Source: Roseovarius marisflavi (lineage in GTDB: Bacteria > Pseudomonadota > Alphaproteobacteria > Rhodobacterales > Rhodobacteraceae). Taken from it: a stretch of DNA of 64,000 bases. The DNA lies in NCBI RefSeq assembly GCF_900142625.1, contig NZ_FRBN01000009.1, positions 62,001 to 126,000 of the forward strand, in the 5' to 3' direction. The position numbers and the translations under genes were made by a program. Shown here one piece after another: positions 1-8,160 of this stretch. Each line of letters opens with the position of its first letter. The first letter of the stretch is position 1. The notes beneath the pieces are model-generated. The model made no database searches, was not told where the DNA came from, and saw only the letters and a list, made by a program, of their open reading frames with translations.

Positions 1-651
1 CTGCTCATGGGCAAAGGCCACGGCGCCAAGCATTTCTTCTTCGCTCAGCTCGTAAGCCTCGGATTCGACCATCATCACGGCGTCTTTGGTGCCTGCGACG
101 ACCAGATCAAGGCGCTGATCGGGGTTGTTGCGCAGGTTGTGCATATCGTCGATCTCGGGGTTGAGGATATATTCCCCATCCGAGAAACCAACGCGACAGC
201 CGGCGATCGGGCCACGGAACGGTGCGCCCGAAATGGTCAGAGCGGCCGAGGTTGCGATCATCGCGACGATATCCGGGTCATTGACCAGATCGTGGCTCAG
301 AACGGTACACATGACGAGGGTTTCGTTTTTGAACCCCGGTACAAACAGCGGGCGGATCGGACGGTCGATCAGGCGCGCGGTCAGCGTCTCTTTTTCCGAA
401 GGGCGTGCTTCGCGCTTGAAAAAGCCGCCGGGCACTTTGCCGGCCGCATAATATTTCTCTTGGTAGTGAACCGTCAGCGGGAAGAAATCCATTCCCGGTT
501 TTTGCTCTTTGGCAAAGGTCACGTTTGCCATAACGCTGGTTTCACCAAGCGTGGCAATGACAGACCCATCGGCCTGACGGGCAATCTTGCCGGTTTCCAG
601 TGTGAGGGTTTCTTCCCCCCACTGCATCGATTTTTTCGTCTCTTTAAACAT
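1..651 (-). CDS. pnp: Polynucleotide phosphorylase, N-terminal part (cut by window edge)
   Basis: This is the N-terminal 217 residues of polynucleotide phosphorylase, the phosphorolytic 3'-5' exoribonuclease of the RNA degradosome. The first RNase PH domain is recognisable: the start [12 protein letters not shown], then [29 protein letters not shown] and the DLVNDPD stretch, all characteristic of bacterial Pnp. The ATG at 651 lies downstream of rpsO on the same strand, the classic rpsO-pnp order. A hairpin with a T-tract sits between the two genes, so pnp transcription is probably partly read-through and partly from its own promoter. The second RNase PH domain and the KH and S1 domains would lie beyond the window start. 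Confidence 0.95.
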   Translation of the reverse strand, partial: MFKETKKSMQWGEETLTLETGKIARQADGSVIATLGETSVMANVTFAKEQKPGMDFFPLTVHYQEKYYAAGKVPGGFFKREARPSEKETLTARLIDRPIRPLFVPGFKNETLVMCTVLSHDLVNDPDIVAMIATSAALTISGAPFRGPIAGCRVGFSDGEYILNPEIDDMHNLRNNPDQRLDLVVAGTKDAVMMVESEAYELSEEEMLGAVAFAHEQ

Positions 652-783
652 CACGTTTCCTAAGTTGGCCGTATCGGGCGTATCCCGTCGGGCCCATTTG
701 CATCCGGGGCCACATTGCCCCGCGGCTTTTCTTCATCCTGTTGCCCCCGCAAAGCCAGTTGGGCGCAACAATCGGATCATGTA

Positions 784-810
784 AAAACCGCGCCCGTTTA
801 GGGGCGCGGC
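784..810 (-). terminator. Intrinsic terminator after rpsO
   Basis: Read on the minus strand, CCGCGCCC and GGGCGCGG pair across a short CTAAAC loop and are followed by TTTTT. It begins 8 nt past the rpsO stop codon. In the rpsO-pnp arrangement such a hairpin is usually a partial terminator or RNase E entry zone. Confidence 0.75.
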
Positions 811-817
811 ATTTGTC

Positions 818-1087
818 TTAGCGGCGGATACCGAGGCGTTGGATCAGGTCGCGGTAGCGGCCTTCATCCTTGGACTTTACGTAATCCAAAAGCTTGCGGC
901 GCAGGGCGACCATTTTCAAAAGGCCACGACGACCGTGGTTGTCTTTCTTGTGGGTTTTGAAATGCTCGGTCAGCGTGGTGATCCGCGACGTCAGGATTGC
1001 AACCTGTACTTCGGGCGAGCCGGTGTCACCTTCTTTGGTTGCGAATTCTTTGATGACGCGTTCTTTTTCTTCTACGGTAATCGACAT
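818..1087 (-). CDS. rpsO: 30S ribosomal protein S15
   Basis: Ribosomal protein S15, an 89-residue primary 16S rRNA-binding protein of the small subunit platform. The sequence begins [16 protein letters not shown] and carries the family signatures [32 protein letters not shown] and RRKLLDYVK; the length matches the family. An upstream in-frame ATG would add 11 residues, but the ATG at 1087 has a GGAG Shine-Dalgarno sequence about 8 nt upstream and gives the conserved N-terminus. It is followed by a terminator-like hairpin and pnp. S15 commonly represses its own translation by binding its leader; I did not identify a specific leader structure here. Confidence 0.97.
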   Translation of the reverse strand: MSITVEEKERVIKEFATKEGDTGSPEVQVAILTSRITTLTEHFKTHKKDNHGRRGLLKMVALRRKLLDYVKSKDEGRYRDLIQRLGIRR

Positions 1088-1234
1088 CGGGGTCTCCTTT
1101 TGAGTCAATGTTGCGGGCACAGGCCGGGATGTCGTCCAGCCAGGTCCATTAGAGATCGCCTCGGGGCGGGCCCGAAGGATACGCGCGTATAGGGGAATTT
1201 TCGCGAAAAAGAAAGCGCGAATCGCGCTAGGCGG

Positions 1235-2302
1235 TCACAGGCCGGTTGTCGCACCAAAGCTGCTTTGCGGAAGCAGGGTGATGTGACCAAGCGACAGCCC
1301 CCCGGCATTGGCAATCATTGCGATGCGCACGCCGTTCAGCACAATATGCTGGTTCGAGCCGTTTTCTTCATCGGCCTCAAGACTGACCTCTGGGTCGGTG
1401 CCATCGCTATCATCAAAAAACACCATGAGAGAGTCTTCGGCGGCAGAGAAATCAAGCACTTCGGCCTGATGATCCTGCGAAAGCCAATCGCCGAGCATGA
1501 TCGAATCCTCGCCTGCACCTGCGGTTACGATATCATCGCGCCCGGCAATGATAAGGTCATCGCCGCCGCCGCCATTCAGGTAATCACGGCCGTCGATATC
1601 ATCGGCCTCTTCGGTGGTGTCATCGTCGGCCACACCAATCACCACATCGTCGCCCCAGCCGCCAAAAAGCGTGTCCTGGCCCATGCCGCCATCCAGCGTG
1701 TCATCATCCAAATCGCCATGCAGGGCATCATCGCCGTCGTCACCACGCAGGTGGTCGTTGCCTGCACTGCCGACAAGGCTATCGTCGCCGGTGCCGCCCT
1801 CAAGATTGTCCGCTCCGTCATGGCCAAAAAGGTCGTCGTCCCCATCGTCGCCATAAAGGTCGTCGTCACCACCACCACCGTGCAACGTATCTTCGCCATG
1901 CTCGCCGCGAATGTCGTCGTGACCGAGAGCGCCGAACAGTTGATCGTCGCCTTCACCGCCGATAATACTATCATCGCCGGAATAGCCGTTGATCTGGTCA
2001 TTTCCGGCGGTGCCCGCGATGGCATTAAATTCATCGTCGCCGCTTAGGATGTCGCCAAGGTGATCATGCTCGGGCTCAATCCCAGTCATATCGGAGGCGG
2101 ACGAGGCGTGGCCCTCCTGAACGTCAGAGAAGACCTGCTGTACAAGATCAGGCGCCTCGGCATGAGCGCCGCCATCACCCGAATCATCCTCAGATGCGGT
2201 TTCGTTGCCAGAATCGTCTTCTTCGTCCTCGATCCGGTCCATGCCGACAAAGGTCGCGGCCCCGACGGCCATCGCTGCGATCAGACTCGCAAGAAAAAAC
2301 AT
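1235..2302 (-). CDS. Membrane-anchored RTX-type calcium-binding protein
   Basis: A 355-residue protein with one N-terminal hydrophobic segment (about residues 2-21, possibly an uncleaved anchor), a very acidic Asp/Glu linker (25-95), then about a dozen RTX nonapeptide units of the GGxGxDxLx type (roughly residues 97-265; for example GGTGDDSLVG and GGWGDDVVIG). A non-repetitive C-terminal domain of about 90 residues follows. RTX repeats fold as a calcium-bound beta-roll, so a surface or periplasmic calcium-binding role is likely. Most RTX proteins leave through a C-terminal type I secretion signal, whereas this one has an N-terminal hydrophobic segment. Specific function unknown. The skewed base composition opens a long Val/Ile-rich antisense frame that is not a gene. 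Confidence 0.8.
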   Translation of the reverse strand: MFFLASLIAAMAVGAATFVGMDRIEDEEDDSGNETASEDDSGDGGAHAEAPDLVQQVFSDVQEGHASSASDMTGIEPEHDHLGDILSGDDEFNAIAGTAGNDQINGYSGDDSIIGGEGDDQLFGALGHDDIRGEHGEDTLHGGGGDDDLYGDDGDDDLFGHDGADNLEGGTGDDSLVGSAGNDHLRGDDGDDALHGDLDDDTLDGGMGQDTLFGGWGDDVVIGVADDDTTEEADDIDGRDYLNGGGGDDLIIAGRDDIVTAGAGEDSIMLGDWLSQDHQAEVLDFSAAEDSLMVFFDDSDGTDPEVSLEADEENGSNQHIVLNGVRIAMIANAGGLSLGHITLLPQSSFGATTGL

Positions 2303-2401
2303 TTTAAACGCTCACAAGATAGGCGATGCAATTAGGCCATCACGCGACCATCAGAACAATGAAATGTTTTAAAAATGGTTAACGCGCACGAGGCGTCAGC
2401 C

Positions 2402-3370
2402 TTATTTCGCGAGAATGCGGCCCTTTGGCACCACTTCATATCCCGGCTCCTCGGGTTCGTCATCGGTCAGTTCGGCCGGAAAACCGGGTGCGAGAACATC
2501 AAGACCGGTCGCCTCTTCAAGCCGCTTGATGATATTGGGCGACAGCTCTCTTTCGCCGAACCGTTCAATACCGTCGTTGAAGATACTGACCATCAGGGGG
2601 CTGATTTCAAGCGGCACGCCGGCGCGATCGGCGACTTGCTGAAACAGGCCAATGTCCTTTTTGACAAGATCCATGGTGAAGGAGATATCACGGCTTCCGT
2701 TCAGGATGATCTGACCTTCGGTTTCGGCGGAAAAGGACGTGCCCGAGGAAATTACGATCGCCTCGTAAGTCGTTGCCATATCCAGCCCTGCCGCCTTCAT
2801 CGTCACCATGGCCTCGCATAGCGATAGAAGGTTGGCAGTGGCCAGGTAGTTGGTCATCACCTTGAGGACCGACGCAGTTCCGATGGGGCCGGTATGAAGA
2901 ACGCGACGGCCAAGCGTCGTCAGCATCGGCAACATCCGATCAAACGTGTCACGGTCACACCCTGCGAAGATCGAGATATTGCCGGTGGCGGCCCGGTGAC
3001 AGCCGCCCGAAACCGGGCATTCAATCGCCGACGCGCCCTTGGCTTCGACCAAAGCGGCAAGGCGCTTTACCTCTGTTTCATCGGTGGTCGACATTTCGGC
3101 CCAGACCTTGCCCTCGCTGATCCCGGCCAGAATGCCATCATCGGCCTCCATCACGGCAGAACAGGCAGCGGGCGACGGCAGGCAGGTGATCACGATATCA
3201 CAGGTCTCGGCCAATTCTTTTGGGCTGTTGGCACTTTTTGCGCCGCGGGTCACGAAGTCCTGCACCAGAGAGTCGTCAAGATCGCGCACCGTAAGGTCAA
3301 ACCCGTTGCGCAGAATTGAACCGGCAAGTTTGCCGCCGACATTGCCCAGCCCGATAAATCCGATTTTCAT
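2402..3370 (-). CDS. NAD-dependent beta-hydroxyacid dehydrogenase (3-hydroxyisobutyrate dehydrogenase family)
   Basis: A 322-residue member of the 3-hydroxyisobutyrate/tartronate-semialdehyde dehydrogenase family, which oxidises beta-hydroxy acids with NAD(P). It opens with the Rossmann motif GFIGLGNVGGKLA, has the substrate-loop signature CPVSGGCHRAATG near residue 118-130 and the catalytic-lysine region SVLKVMTNYL near residue 170. It is about 30 residues longer than typical members because of an acidic, proline-containing C-terminal tail. It lies 111 nt downstream of a LacI-type regulator on the same strand, which suggests co-regulation in sugar-acid catabolism. The exact substrate cannot be read from the sequence. 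Confidence 0.85.
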   Translation of the reverse strand: MKIGFIGLGNVGGKLAGSILRNGFDLTVRDLDDSLVQDFVTRGAKSANSPKELAETCDIVITCLPSPAACSAVMEADDGILAGISEGKVWAEMSTTDETEVKRLAALVEAKGASAIECPVSGGCHRAATGNISIFAGCDRDTFDRMLPMLTTLGRRVLHTGPIGTASVLKVMTNYLATANLLSLCEAMVTMKAAGLDMATTYEAIVISSGTSFSAETEGQIILNGSRDISFTMDLVKKDIGLFQQVADRAGVPLEISPLMVSIFNDGIERFGERELSPNIIKRLEEATGLDVLAPGFPAELTDDEPEEPGYEVVPKGRILAK

Positions 3371-3481
3371 GTATGTTGTCCCTGTTTGCCTGACCTCATC
3401 GGGCCCGTTCGCTCAAGCCTTTTGCGATTCGCGCCACAAATGCAAAAGCGAAATGCAGACAGGGCGCAAAAATCTCGGCAC

Positions 3482-4507
3482 TCAGACGCGGCGCAGGGTA
3501 TCCCCAAGGCTAATCTTGGGCTCAAGCGTGATGCGCACCGGATCGCTCGGACCGGTCGCCTCGGCGCGGGCCGCGATGATCTCGGCGGCCTTGCGCCCGA
3601 TCTCGAGGCGACAGGCATCCATCGTGGCCAGTTCACGCGGCAACCCCTTGAGAAGCTCCACCCCGTTGAACCCGGCAAGCCCGACCTGACCGGGGATATC
3701 GACGCCCTTCTCAAGCAGATAGAGCAATCCGCCCGCGCCGATCATGTCGTTGGAGTAATAGAGGAAATCAATATCCGGGGTGCGCCGCAGAATTTCTTCG
3801 GTCATTTCACGCCCCTTCAAAAGGGCCGAGCCGCCTGAATAGAATTCCTGATCGGCAATCTCGATGCCCGCCTTGGCAAGCGCCTCGGTGAACCCCTCAA
3901 ACCGCTTTCGCGCCCGGTGATCAAGCGGCATCTTGGTGCCCAGAAATCCGATGCGTTTGTACCCGGCCCTGATGATCGCCTGTGCCATCTGTTGCCCGGC
4001 ACGACGATGGGAAATGCCGACCACTGAATCGATCGGCGTGCCGTCGACATCCATGATTTCGACCACCGGAATACCGCTCGCGCGCAGCATCGCGCGGCTG
4101 GCATCGGAATGCTCAAGCCCGGCTATGATCACACCCGAGGGCCGCCACGATAGCATTTCATAGAGAACTTTTTCTTCTTTTTCAGGGCGATACCCGGTCA
4201 GCCCCACGACTGGCTGAAGGTTGGTTTCCTCAAGGATCTGGCTAATGCCGGTCATCACCTCTGGGAACACCATGTTTGACATCGACGGGATAATCACTGC
4301 CACAAGATTGACCCGATTTGACGCAAGAGCCCCGGCGATCTTGTTGGGCACATAGCCAAGCCGCTTAGCCGCCTCGAGAACCCGTTTGCGGGTGCCGTCC
4401 GACACATCACCCTTGTTGCGCAACACCCGGCTCACGGTCATCTCTGACACGCCAGCCGCCTCGGAAACATCACGCAGGGTCAGAGGGTGGTTATCATTCT
4501 GGGTCAA
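3482..4507 (-). CDS. LacI-family transcriptional regulator (GntR-like)
   Basis: A 341-residue LacI/GalR repressor. The N-terminal helix-turn-helix is clear (TLRDVSEAAGVSEMTVSRVL, residues 10-29), followed by the hinge-helix region YVPNKIAGALASNR and a periplasmic-binding-like effector domain to the C-terminus. The pattern resembles gluconate-type GntR repressors of Gammaproteobacteria. The start codon is TTG (4507-4505), with AGGA about 8 nt upstream. Its likely target is the dehydrogenase gene immediately downstream, and the effector may be a sugar acid; both are inferred from position only. Confidence 0.85.
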   Translation of the reverse strand: MTQNDNHPLTLRDVSEAAGVSEMTVSRVLRNKGDVSDGTRKRVLEAAKRLGYVPNKIAGALASNRVNLVAVIIPSMSNMVFPEVMTGISQILEETNLQPVVGLTGYRPEKEEKVLYEMLSWRPSGVIIAGLEHSDASRAMLRASGIPVVEIMDVDGTPIDSVVGISHRRAGQQMAQAIIRAGYKRIGFLGTKMPLDHRARKRFEGFTEALAKAGIEIADQEFYSGGSALLKGREMTEEILRRTPDIDFLYYSNDMIGAGGLLYLLEKGVDIPGQVGLAGFNGVELLKGLPRELATMDACRLEIGRKAAEIIAARAEATGPSDPVRITLEPKISLGDTLRRV

Positions 4508-4647
4508 AGGCGTTTTCCTGCAAGGTCATCCCCAAGTGTTACCGCGAACAGCCAGCCCTGATCAAGCGGTCAGCGGTCTGACCGCCCAGCCCTGCGCAAA
4601 TCGGGCGATGACAAATCATTTCCGGAGGGGTAATGAAAACCCCGCGT

Positions 4648-4724
4648 GGCCCCGTGGCTCAACTGGATAGAGCAGCCCCCTCCTAAGGGGCAGGTTGCAG
4701 GTTCGAATCCTGCCGGGGTCGCCA
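4648..4724 (+). tRNA. tRNA-Arg (anticodon CCU)
   Basis: A complete cloverleaf: acceptor GGCCCCG/CGGGGTC (with one G-U pair), D arm GCTC-AACTGGATA-GAGC, anticodon stem GCCCC/GGGGC with loop CTCCTAA (anticodon CCT), T arm GCAGG-TTCGAAT-CCTGC, discriminator G and an encoded CCA. It decodes AGG. Its 3' end serves as the insertion site of the island that follows, and the insertion regenerated an intact gene. Confidence 0.96.
4708..4724 (+). repeat. Left attachment-site repeat (within tRNA 3' end)
   Basis: TCCTGCCGGGGTCGCCA, the 3' half of the T arm, acceptor strand and CCA of tRNA-Arg. It matches 9714-9730 at 16 of 17 positions. Confidence 0.85.
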
Positions 4725-4800
4725 TTATCAAAAAGTGTTGCAATACAAGTGGCTTAATACTTAGTGGGAACCGAATGGTGGTGTGAAGTGCACCACTTTG

Positions 4801-4810
4801 GGACACCACC
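4801..4810 (+). repeat. Left copy of a 10-bp end repeat (possible integrase arm site)
   Basis: GGACACCACC occurs here, just inside the left end of the island, and again at 9640-9649, just inside the right end, in the same orientation. Tyrosine integrases bind short arm-type repeats placed like this; the assignment is inference. Confidence 0.4.
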
Positions 4811-4821
4811 GGAGCGCCTCA

Positions 4822-5928
4822 GTGAAGTATATTGAACAACCAAAGGGACCGGGAACAGCCTATCGCTTCAGAATGAAGGTGCCGGTGGGCCTCCGAGGAA
4901 CCCCAAATCCATGGGCAGACGGCAAACCTTTCGGGACGTGGATCATCAGGCCGATGAGCGGGGAGCGTCACTTGCCCAGCGCTAAGAAGCTGAGAGACAT
5001 TTATCTCGCCGAGATTAGGAAACTGGAAGTCACATACGCGGCTCGCCAGAGACATAGCTTGGAGAAGGCTGAGCAGTGGGCAGAAGCGATGAAGAGCGCG
5101 TCACGGGCTATCGTTCCAGACCGGGATGAAAAGGGCTTCGTGCCTAATGATGAAGAATACCTTGCAAGTTTCGAGGTCGATAGCGCCTTCATTCGCGACC
5201 TCATCTACGACGAAGCCGAGAGGGCACCCGAGAGCGACCGCAGGGCATTCCTCAAGGTGGCTACGGCAACAACACTACCGCTGTCCAAGGCGCGCGAGCA
5301 GTATCTTGAGGCACGGGAACTGGGCAATCCCTATGGAAACAAGCCGCTTGGCAAGACGTCAGCAAACGAGGTGGTCACTGCGGTAAATTACCTCTGCGCC
5401 TTTATGGACAGGACGCCAGACACCCTTTTCCTCGATGAAATTACCCCCGACCTGGTATCGAACTTCCAGCATGAATATCTCCCAGCACAGACGTCCAAGA
5501 AGACGGGCAGGCCGCTCACTCCCGCGACCACTGAGAAGTTGATCACCATGCTTCGGGGTCTCTGGCGCTGGGCGCTGGCGAGACGGAAGGTGAAACTGGA
5601 TGCCAACCCATTCAACCGGCCCGATGACGACGTGCCGAGGGTGAAGAAGCAGAACGAGCCAAAGCGCGACCAGTTCAAGCCTGAGGAGACACGAAAGGTG
5701 CTCGCTGCGGTGCCACAAGGTGACCGCATGGGTGATCTATTCCGGTTGGGACTGGTGACCGGAGCGCGAGTTACGGAGATCGCAAAAATGACTGTCGCGG
5801 AAACGAAGGAAGATGGGTCGGTATTCCTCATCGCAGGTGGCAAGTCGGAGAATGCGAAGCGCGTGGTTCCCGTTCCCCCCGTGGGGGTGCCGCAAAAGGT
5901 GCGAGATCAGGCATGTATCCTTTTTTAG
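4822..5928 (+). pseudogene. Site-specific tyrosine integrase, C-terminally truncated
   Basis: A phage-type tyrosine recombinase lacking its catalytic end. An N-terminal DNA-binding region (about residues 1-60, start KYIEQPKGPGTAYRF) and a core-binding SAM-like domain precede the catalytic-domain start. There, LVTGARVTEIAKM (about residue 312) supplies the first catalytic Arg, and GGKSENAKRVVPVP the beta-hairpin Lys. The frame stops at residue 368, before the HxxR box and the nucleophilic Tyr, and I found no continuation in any frame up to the next gene. GTG at 4822 has GGAG 8 nt upstream; an earlier GTG at 4783 is possible. The gene begins about 100 nt after the tRNA, as usual for an integrase next to its att site. 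Probably non-functional. Confidence 0.85.
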
Positions 5929-6011
5929 GTTGCCCGGGGAGAGGGTTTCAGCCTTGCAGGGTGTTTAATAGGGTATACCGCAGGGAACATCTCTGAAGAT
6001 CACCGAAAGAC

Positions 6012-6060
6012 TGTTCACTGGGGTTGACTTTGGCTTGTGAACACATCAAGCATGTGAACA
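6012..6060 (+). promoter_or_regulatory. Operator-like GTGAACA repeats upstream of the serine recombinase
   Basis: Three copies of one heptamer sit in the 75 nt before the recombinase start: inverted TGTTCAC at 6012-6018, then direct GTGAACA at 6037-6043 and 6054-6060 (17 bp apart). A TTGACT that could be a -35 box lies among them at 6024-6029. This looks like a repressor-controlled promoter; the cognate regulator is unknown. Confidence 0.4.
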
Positions 6061-6083
6061 GAAGCTCTGAGAACAGGTGACCC

Positions 6084-6722
6084 ATGTCCAAGACTATCCT
6101 CTACAGCCGCGTGTCGACCACTGAACAGACCAGCGATCACCAGCTAGAACAGGCCCGCAAGGCAGGCTTTCAGGTTGACCATGTGGTGACCGATCACGGC
6201 ACCTCAGGGGTGACTACCAAGCTCGCAGACCGGGACGGCGGCAAACGCCTCTTCGACATGCTCCGCGAAGGTGACACGCTTGTGGTCCGTTGGGTGGACC
6301 GTTTGGGGCGCAACTATCAGGACGTCACGGACACCATACGCGAGTTCATCCGCAGGGGCGTGACCATCAAGACAGTCATCAACGGCATGGTGTTCGACGG
6401 CACGACCACAGACCCCACCCAGAAGGCCATCAGGGACGCGCTGATAGGCTTTATGGCCGCCATGGCAGAGGCACAGGCAGAAGCCACGAAGGAAGCCCAG
6501 AGGGCCGGTATAGAGCACCACAAGGCTGCCTCTCCGGAGAAGTTCAAGGGACGCAAGCCAACCTTCGACCGAGCCAGCTTCGAGAAGGTGAAGGCCATGC
6601 TGAATGCTGGTCAGGGTCATTCGGCCATCGCAAAGGCAACGGGCGTCAACCGGAACGCCGTGATCAGGATTGCTCAAGACCCAGCGAAAGCAGAGGCGGC
6701 GCTGATGAAGTGGGGCATGTGA
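6084..6722 (+). CDS. Serine recombinase (resolvase/invertase family)
   Basis: A 212-residue small serine recombinase. The catalytic domain starts with ILYSRVSTTEQ, with the nucleophilic Ser at residue 9 and Arg at 8; the conserved VVRWVDRLGRNYQDV segment follows, then the long E helix. A C-terminal Hin-type helix-turn-helix (NAGQGHSAIAKATGVNRNAV, about residues 172-191) would bind the recombination site. The protein is complete for the family. Family members resolve cointegrates, invert segments or resolve multimers. It could have taken over excision from the broken integrase, or it may act on the repeat array directly downstream; neither is shown. Confidence 0.9.
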   Translation: MSKTILYSRVSTTEQTSDHQLEQARKAGFQVDHVVTDHGTSGVTTKLADRDGGKRLFDMLREGDTLVVRWVDRLGRNYQDVTDTIREFIRRGVTIKTVINGMVFDGTTTDPTQKAIRDALIGFMAAMAEAQAEATKEAQRAGIEHHKAASPEKFKGRKPTFDRASFEKVKAMLNAGQGHSAIAKATGVNRNAVIRIAQDPAKAEAALMKWGM

Positions 6723-6726
6723 CCTC

Positions 6727-7094
6727 CCAACCCACATACTTGGGCTACGCGGCTTTGGGCGTAGGGACTGGGGCGATCATCTGGTTGCCCAGCTTTAGGA
6801 CACCCTGACCATTCACCCGGTCTATAGCCCTACTGTCACCGATCAAGGAGCACCGGAGGCCGGGTTGCTATCGCCTGCCCTAATAAACCCACAGCATAGC
6901 CGTGAGGGGAACCGGGTTACCAATTGAAGGGGAGGTATCGAATAACCCACATACTAGCCCCAACAGCGCGCAACTGCCTCCCTCGGCAATTAACCCACCC
7001 CCTAGCAGTAAAGGGCGGCACTGACGGTGCGAACTGATTAACCCCCATCCTAGCCCTAGTGACCCAAGCCGGGCCATTAACCCGCATCTGAGAC
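6727..7094. repeat. Six-copy degenerate direct-repeat array (iteron-like)
   Basis: Within the 606-nt gene-free stretch 6723-7328, a unit of about 19 nt resembling ATTAACCCNCATNCTAGCC recurs at about 6729, 6882, 6941, 6989, 7037 and 7076. The last five copies are spaced 59, 48, 48 and 39 nt apart; all have the same orientation and the intervening sequences are unrelated. The copies are degenerate, unlike a CRISPR array. Iterons of a replication or partition site, recombinase binding sites, or repeated regulatory elements all fit. The rest of the stretch (7095-7328) holds only the ribosome-binding site of the next gene. Confidence 0.55.
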
Positions 7095-7328
7095 CCCAAG
7101 ACAGCCGCCGCAGCGCCTGAACAGCACGACCAGATTTGCTTTCAAGAGCGTGAGCGGAGGGGTGCAATCAATTTTTGAGGAACCTGACTCTTCGCATTGG
7201 CGAGTGTCTTCGCGTGGGCAGGAACAACCGTTTTGCCAACTTGTCAAAGATGTCCAGTAATCCGGCTCTACAAAACTACCCCGCAGAAAATACCCCGCAA
7301 TGCCCTTAAGTTATATAAGGAGGACACG

Positions 7329-8015
7329 ATGACCGACTTTGTCGATCACGACGGCATACCTCTGTTCGTCGATGACTTCATTCACACCACCCACGATGTC
7401 GACGGAACATCCATTGATGTCATCAAGACCAATGGGAACCTATGGCTCTCTGGTCCTTCCGTCATGGAGGCGATGGGCTTTCAACCAGACGGCGCTGGAG
7501 GTGGTTTTGGTCGTCGGCTCTCTCGCATCGACCACCCCGACATCATAAAAATCATCGATACACCTTTCAGGTTCACCGACGGTCGCCGAAACAAAGGCAG
7601 CCTGATAAGCCCTCGGGCAGTTCACCGCTTCGCAGAAGGAAGGGTCAAAGGGTTCAACGCGATCAAAGCTTACGCCTTCTTGCAATGGATGGACGAGACC
7701 CTTTGGACCGAAGGTGACGAGGAAACATGGTCACCCAAGCGACCAATTCCTGCAAGCATTGAACCAGTGTTTCGGAAGGTGATCAGGGTCAGAGATAAAA
7801 ACCAATATAGTGAACTTCTTGACCCGCTTCGTCCAACTGGCCCGTATCAGGGTCTGGGTCACTTTGGTCCTCTTCGTCGTGACGAAATCGAATTTGCGGT
7901 GGATGGCTCTGACATCCCCCAGCAAGTGCACCGTGTCGAGTTGGATGACGACCTGCTCATCGACGATGAGGACGACTTTTCGCCTTTGACGTCGTGGCTC
8001 ATGACCGCTGCCTAG
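7329..8015 (+). CDS. Hypothetical island protein, possibly BRO/antirepressor-like
   Basis: A 228-residue acidic protein. The start at 7329 is set by a perfect AAGGAGG (7317-7323) five nt upstream; an upstream in-frame start would lack such a site. Residues about 35-110 (pattern LWLSGPSVMEAMGF, then GRRLSRIDHPDIIKI and a basic stretch FTDGRRNKGSLISPRAV) loosely recall the N-terminal BRO/antirepressor domain of phages, in which a short strand, an 'A...LGY'-like helix and an 'LIN...L' helix recur. The match is weak. The C-terminus is strongly acidic (residues 195-220). If the resemblance holds, it would be a phage-type regulator of the island; otherwise the function is unknown. Confidence 0.6.
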   Translation: MTDFVDHDGIPLFVDDFIHTTHDVDGTSIDVIKTNGNLWLSGPSVMEAMGFQPDGAGGGFGRRLSRIDHPDIIKIIDTPFRFTDGRRNKGSLISPRAVHRFAEGRVKGFNAIKAYAFLQWMDETLWTEGDEETWSPKRPIPASIEPVFRKVIRVRDKNQYSELLDPLRPTGPYQGLGHFGPLRRDEIEFAVDGSDIPQQVHRVELDDDLLIDDEDDFSPLTSWLMTAA

Positions 8016-8160
8016 TCCACCTCAAGTTCCAACCTGAAACGCCCTTGATGCCTGCTGGTCTCAAGCAGGCACGAGAGTATGCCGAGTTTGGCGAGACCAC
8101 AAAACTGACTGCCTAATCGCCATGCCGAACATCCCCAACAGACCGCAAGGAAACTCAACA

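Noticed and set aside
1265..2047. Val/Ile-rich plus-strand frame opposite the RTX gene
   Set aside because: The repeats of the real gene create it by translating GAT/GGC codons in reverse.
5929..6083. Lost integrase C-terminus by simple frameshift
   Set aside because: None of the other frames contains the HxxR or Tyr motif in the following sequence.
6727..7094. CRISPR array
   Set aside because: Copies are degenerate, spacing varies 39-59 nt and there are no cas genes.
6880..7167. Minus-strand ORF of 95 codons over the repeat array
   Set aside because: Low-complexity product from repeat units, no Shine-Dalgarno and no homology recognised; left as non-coding.
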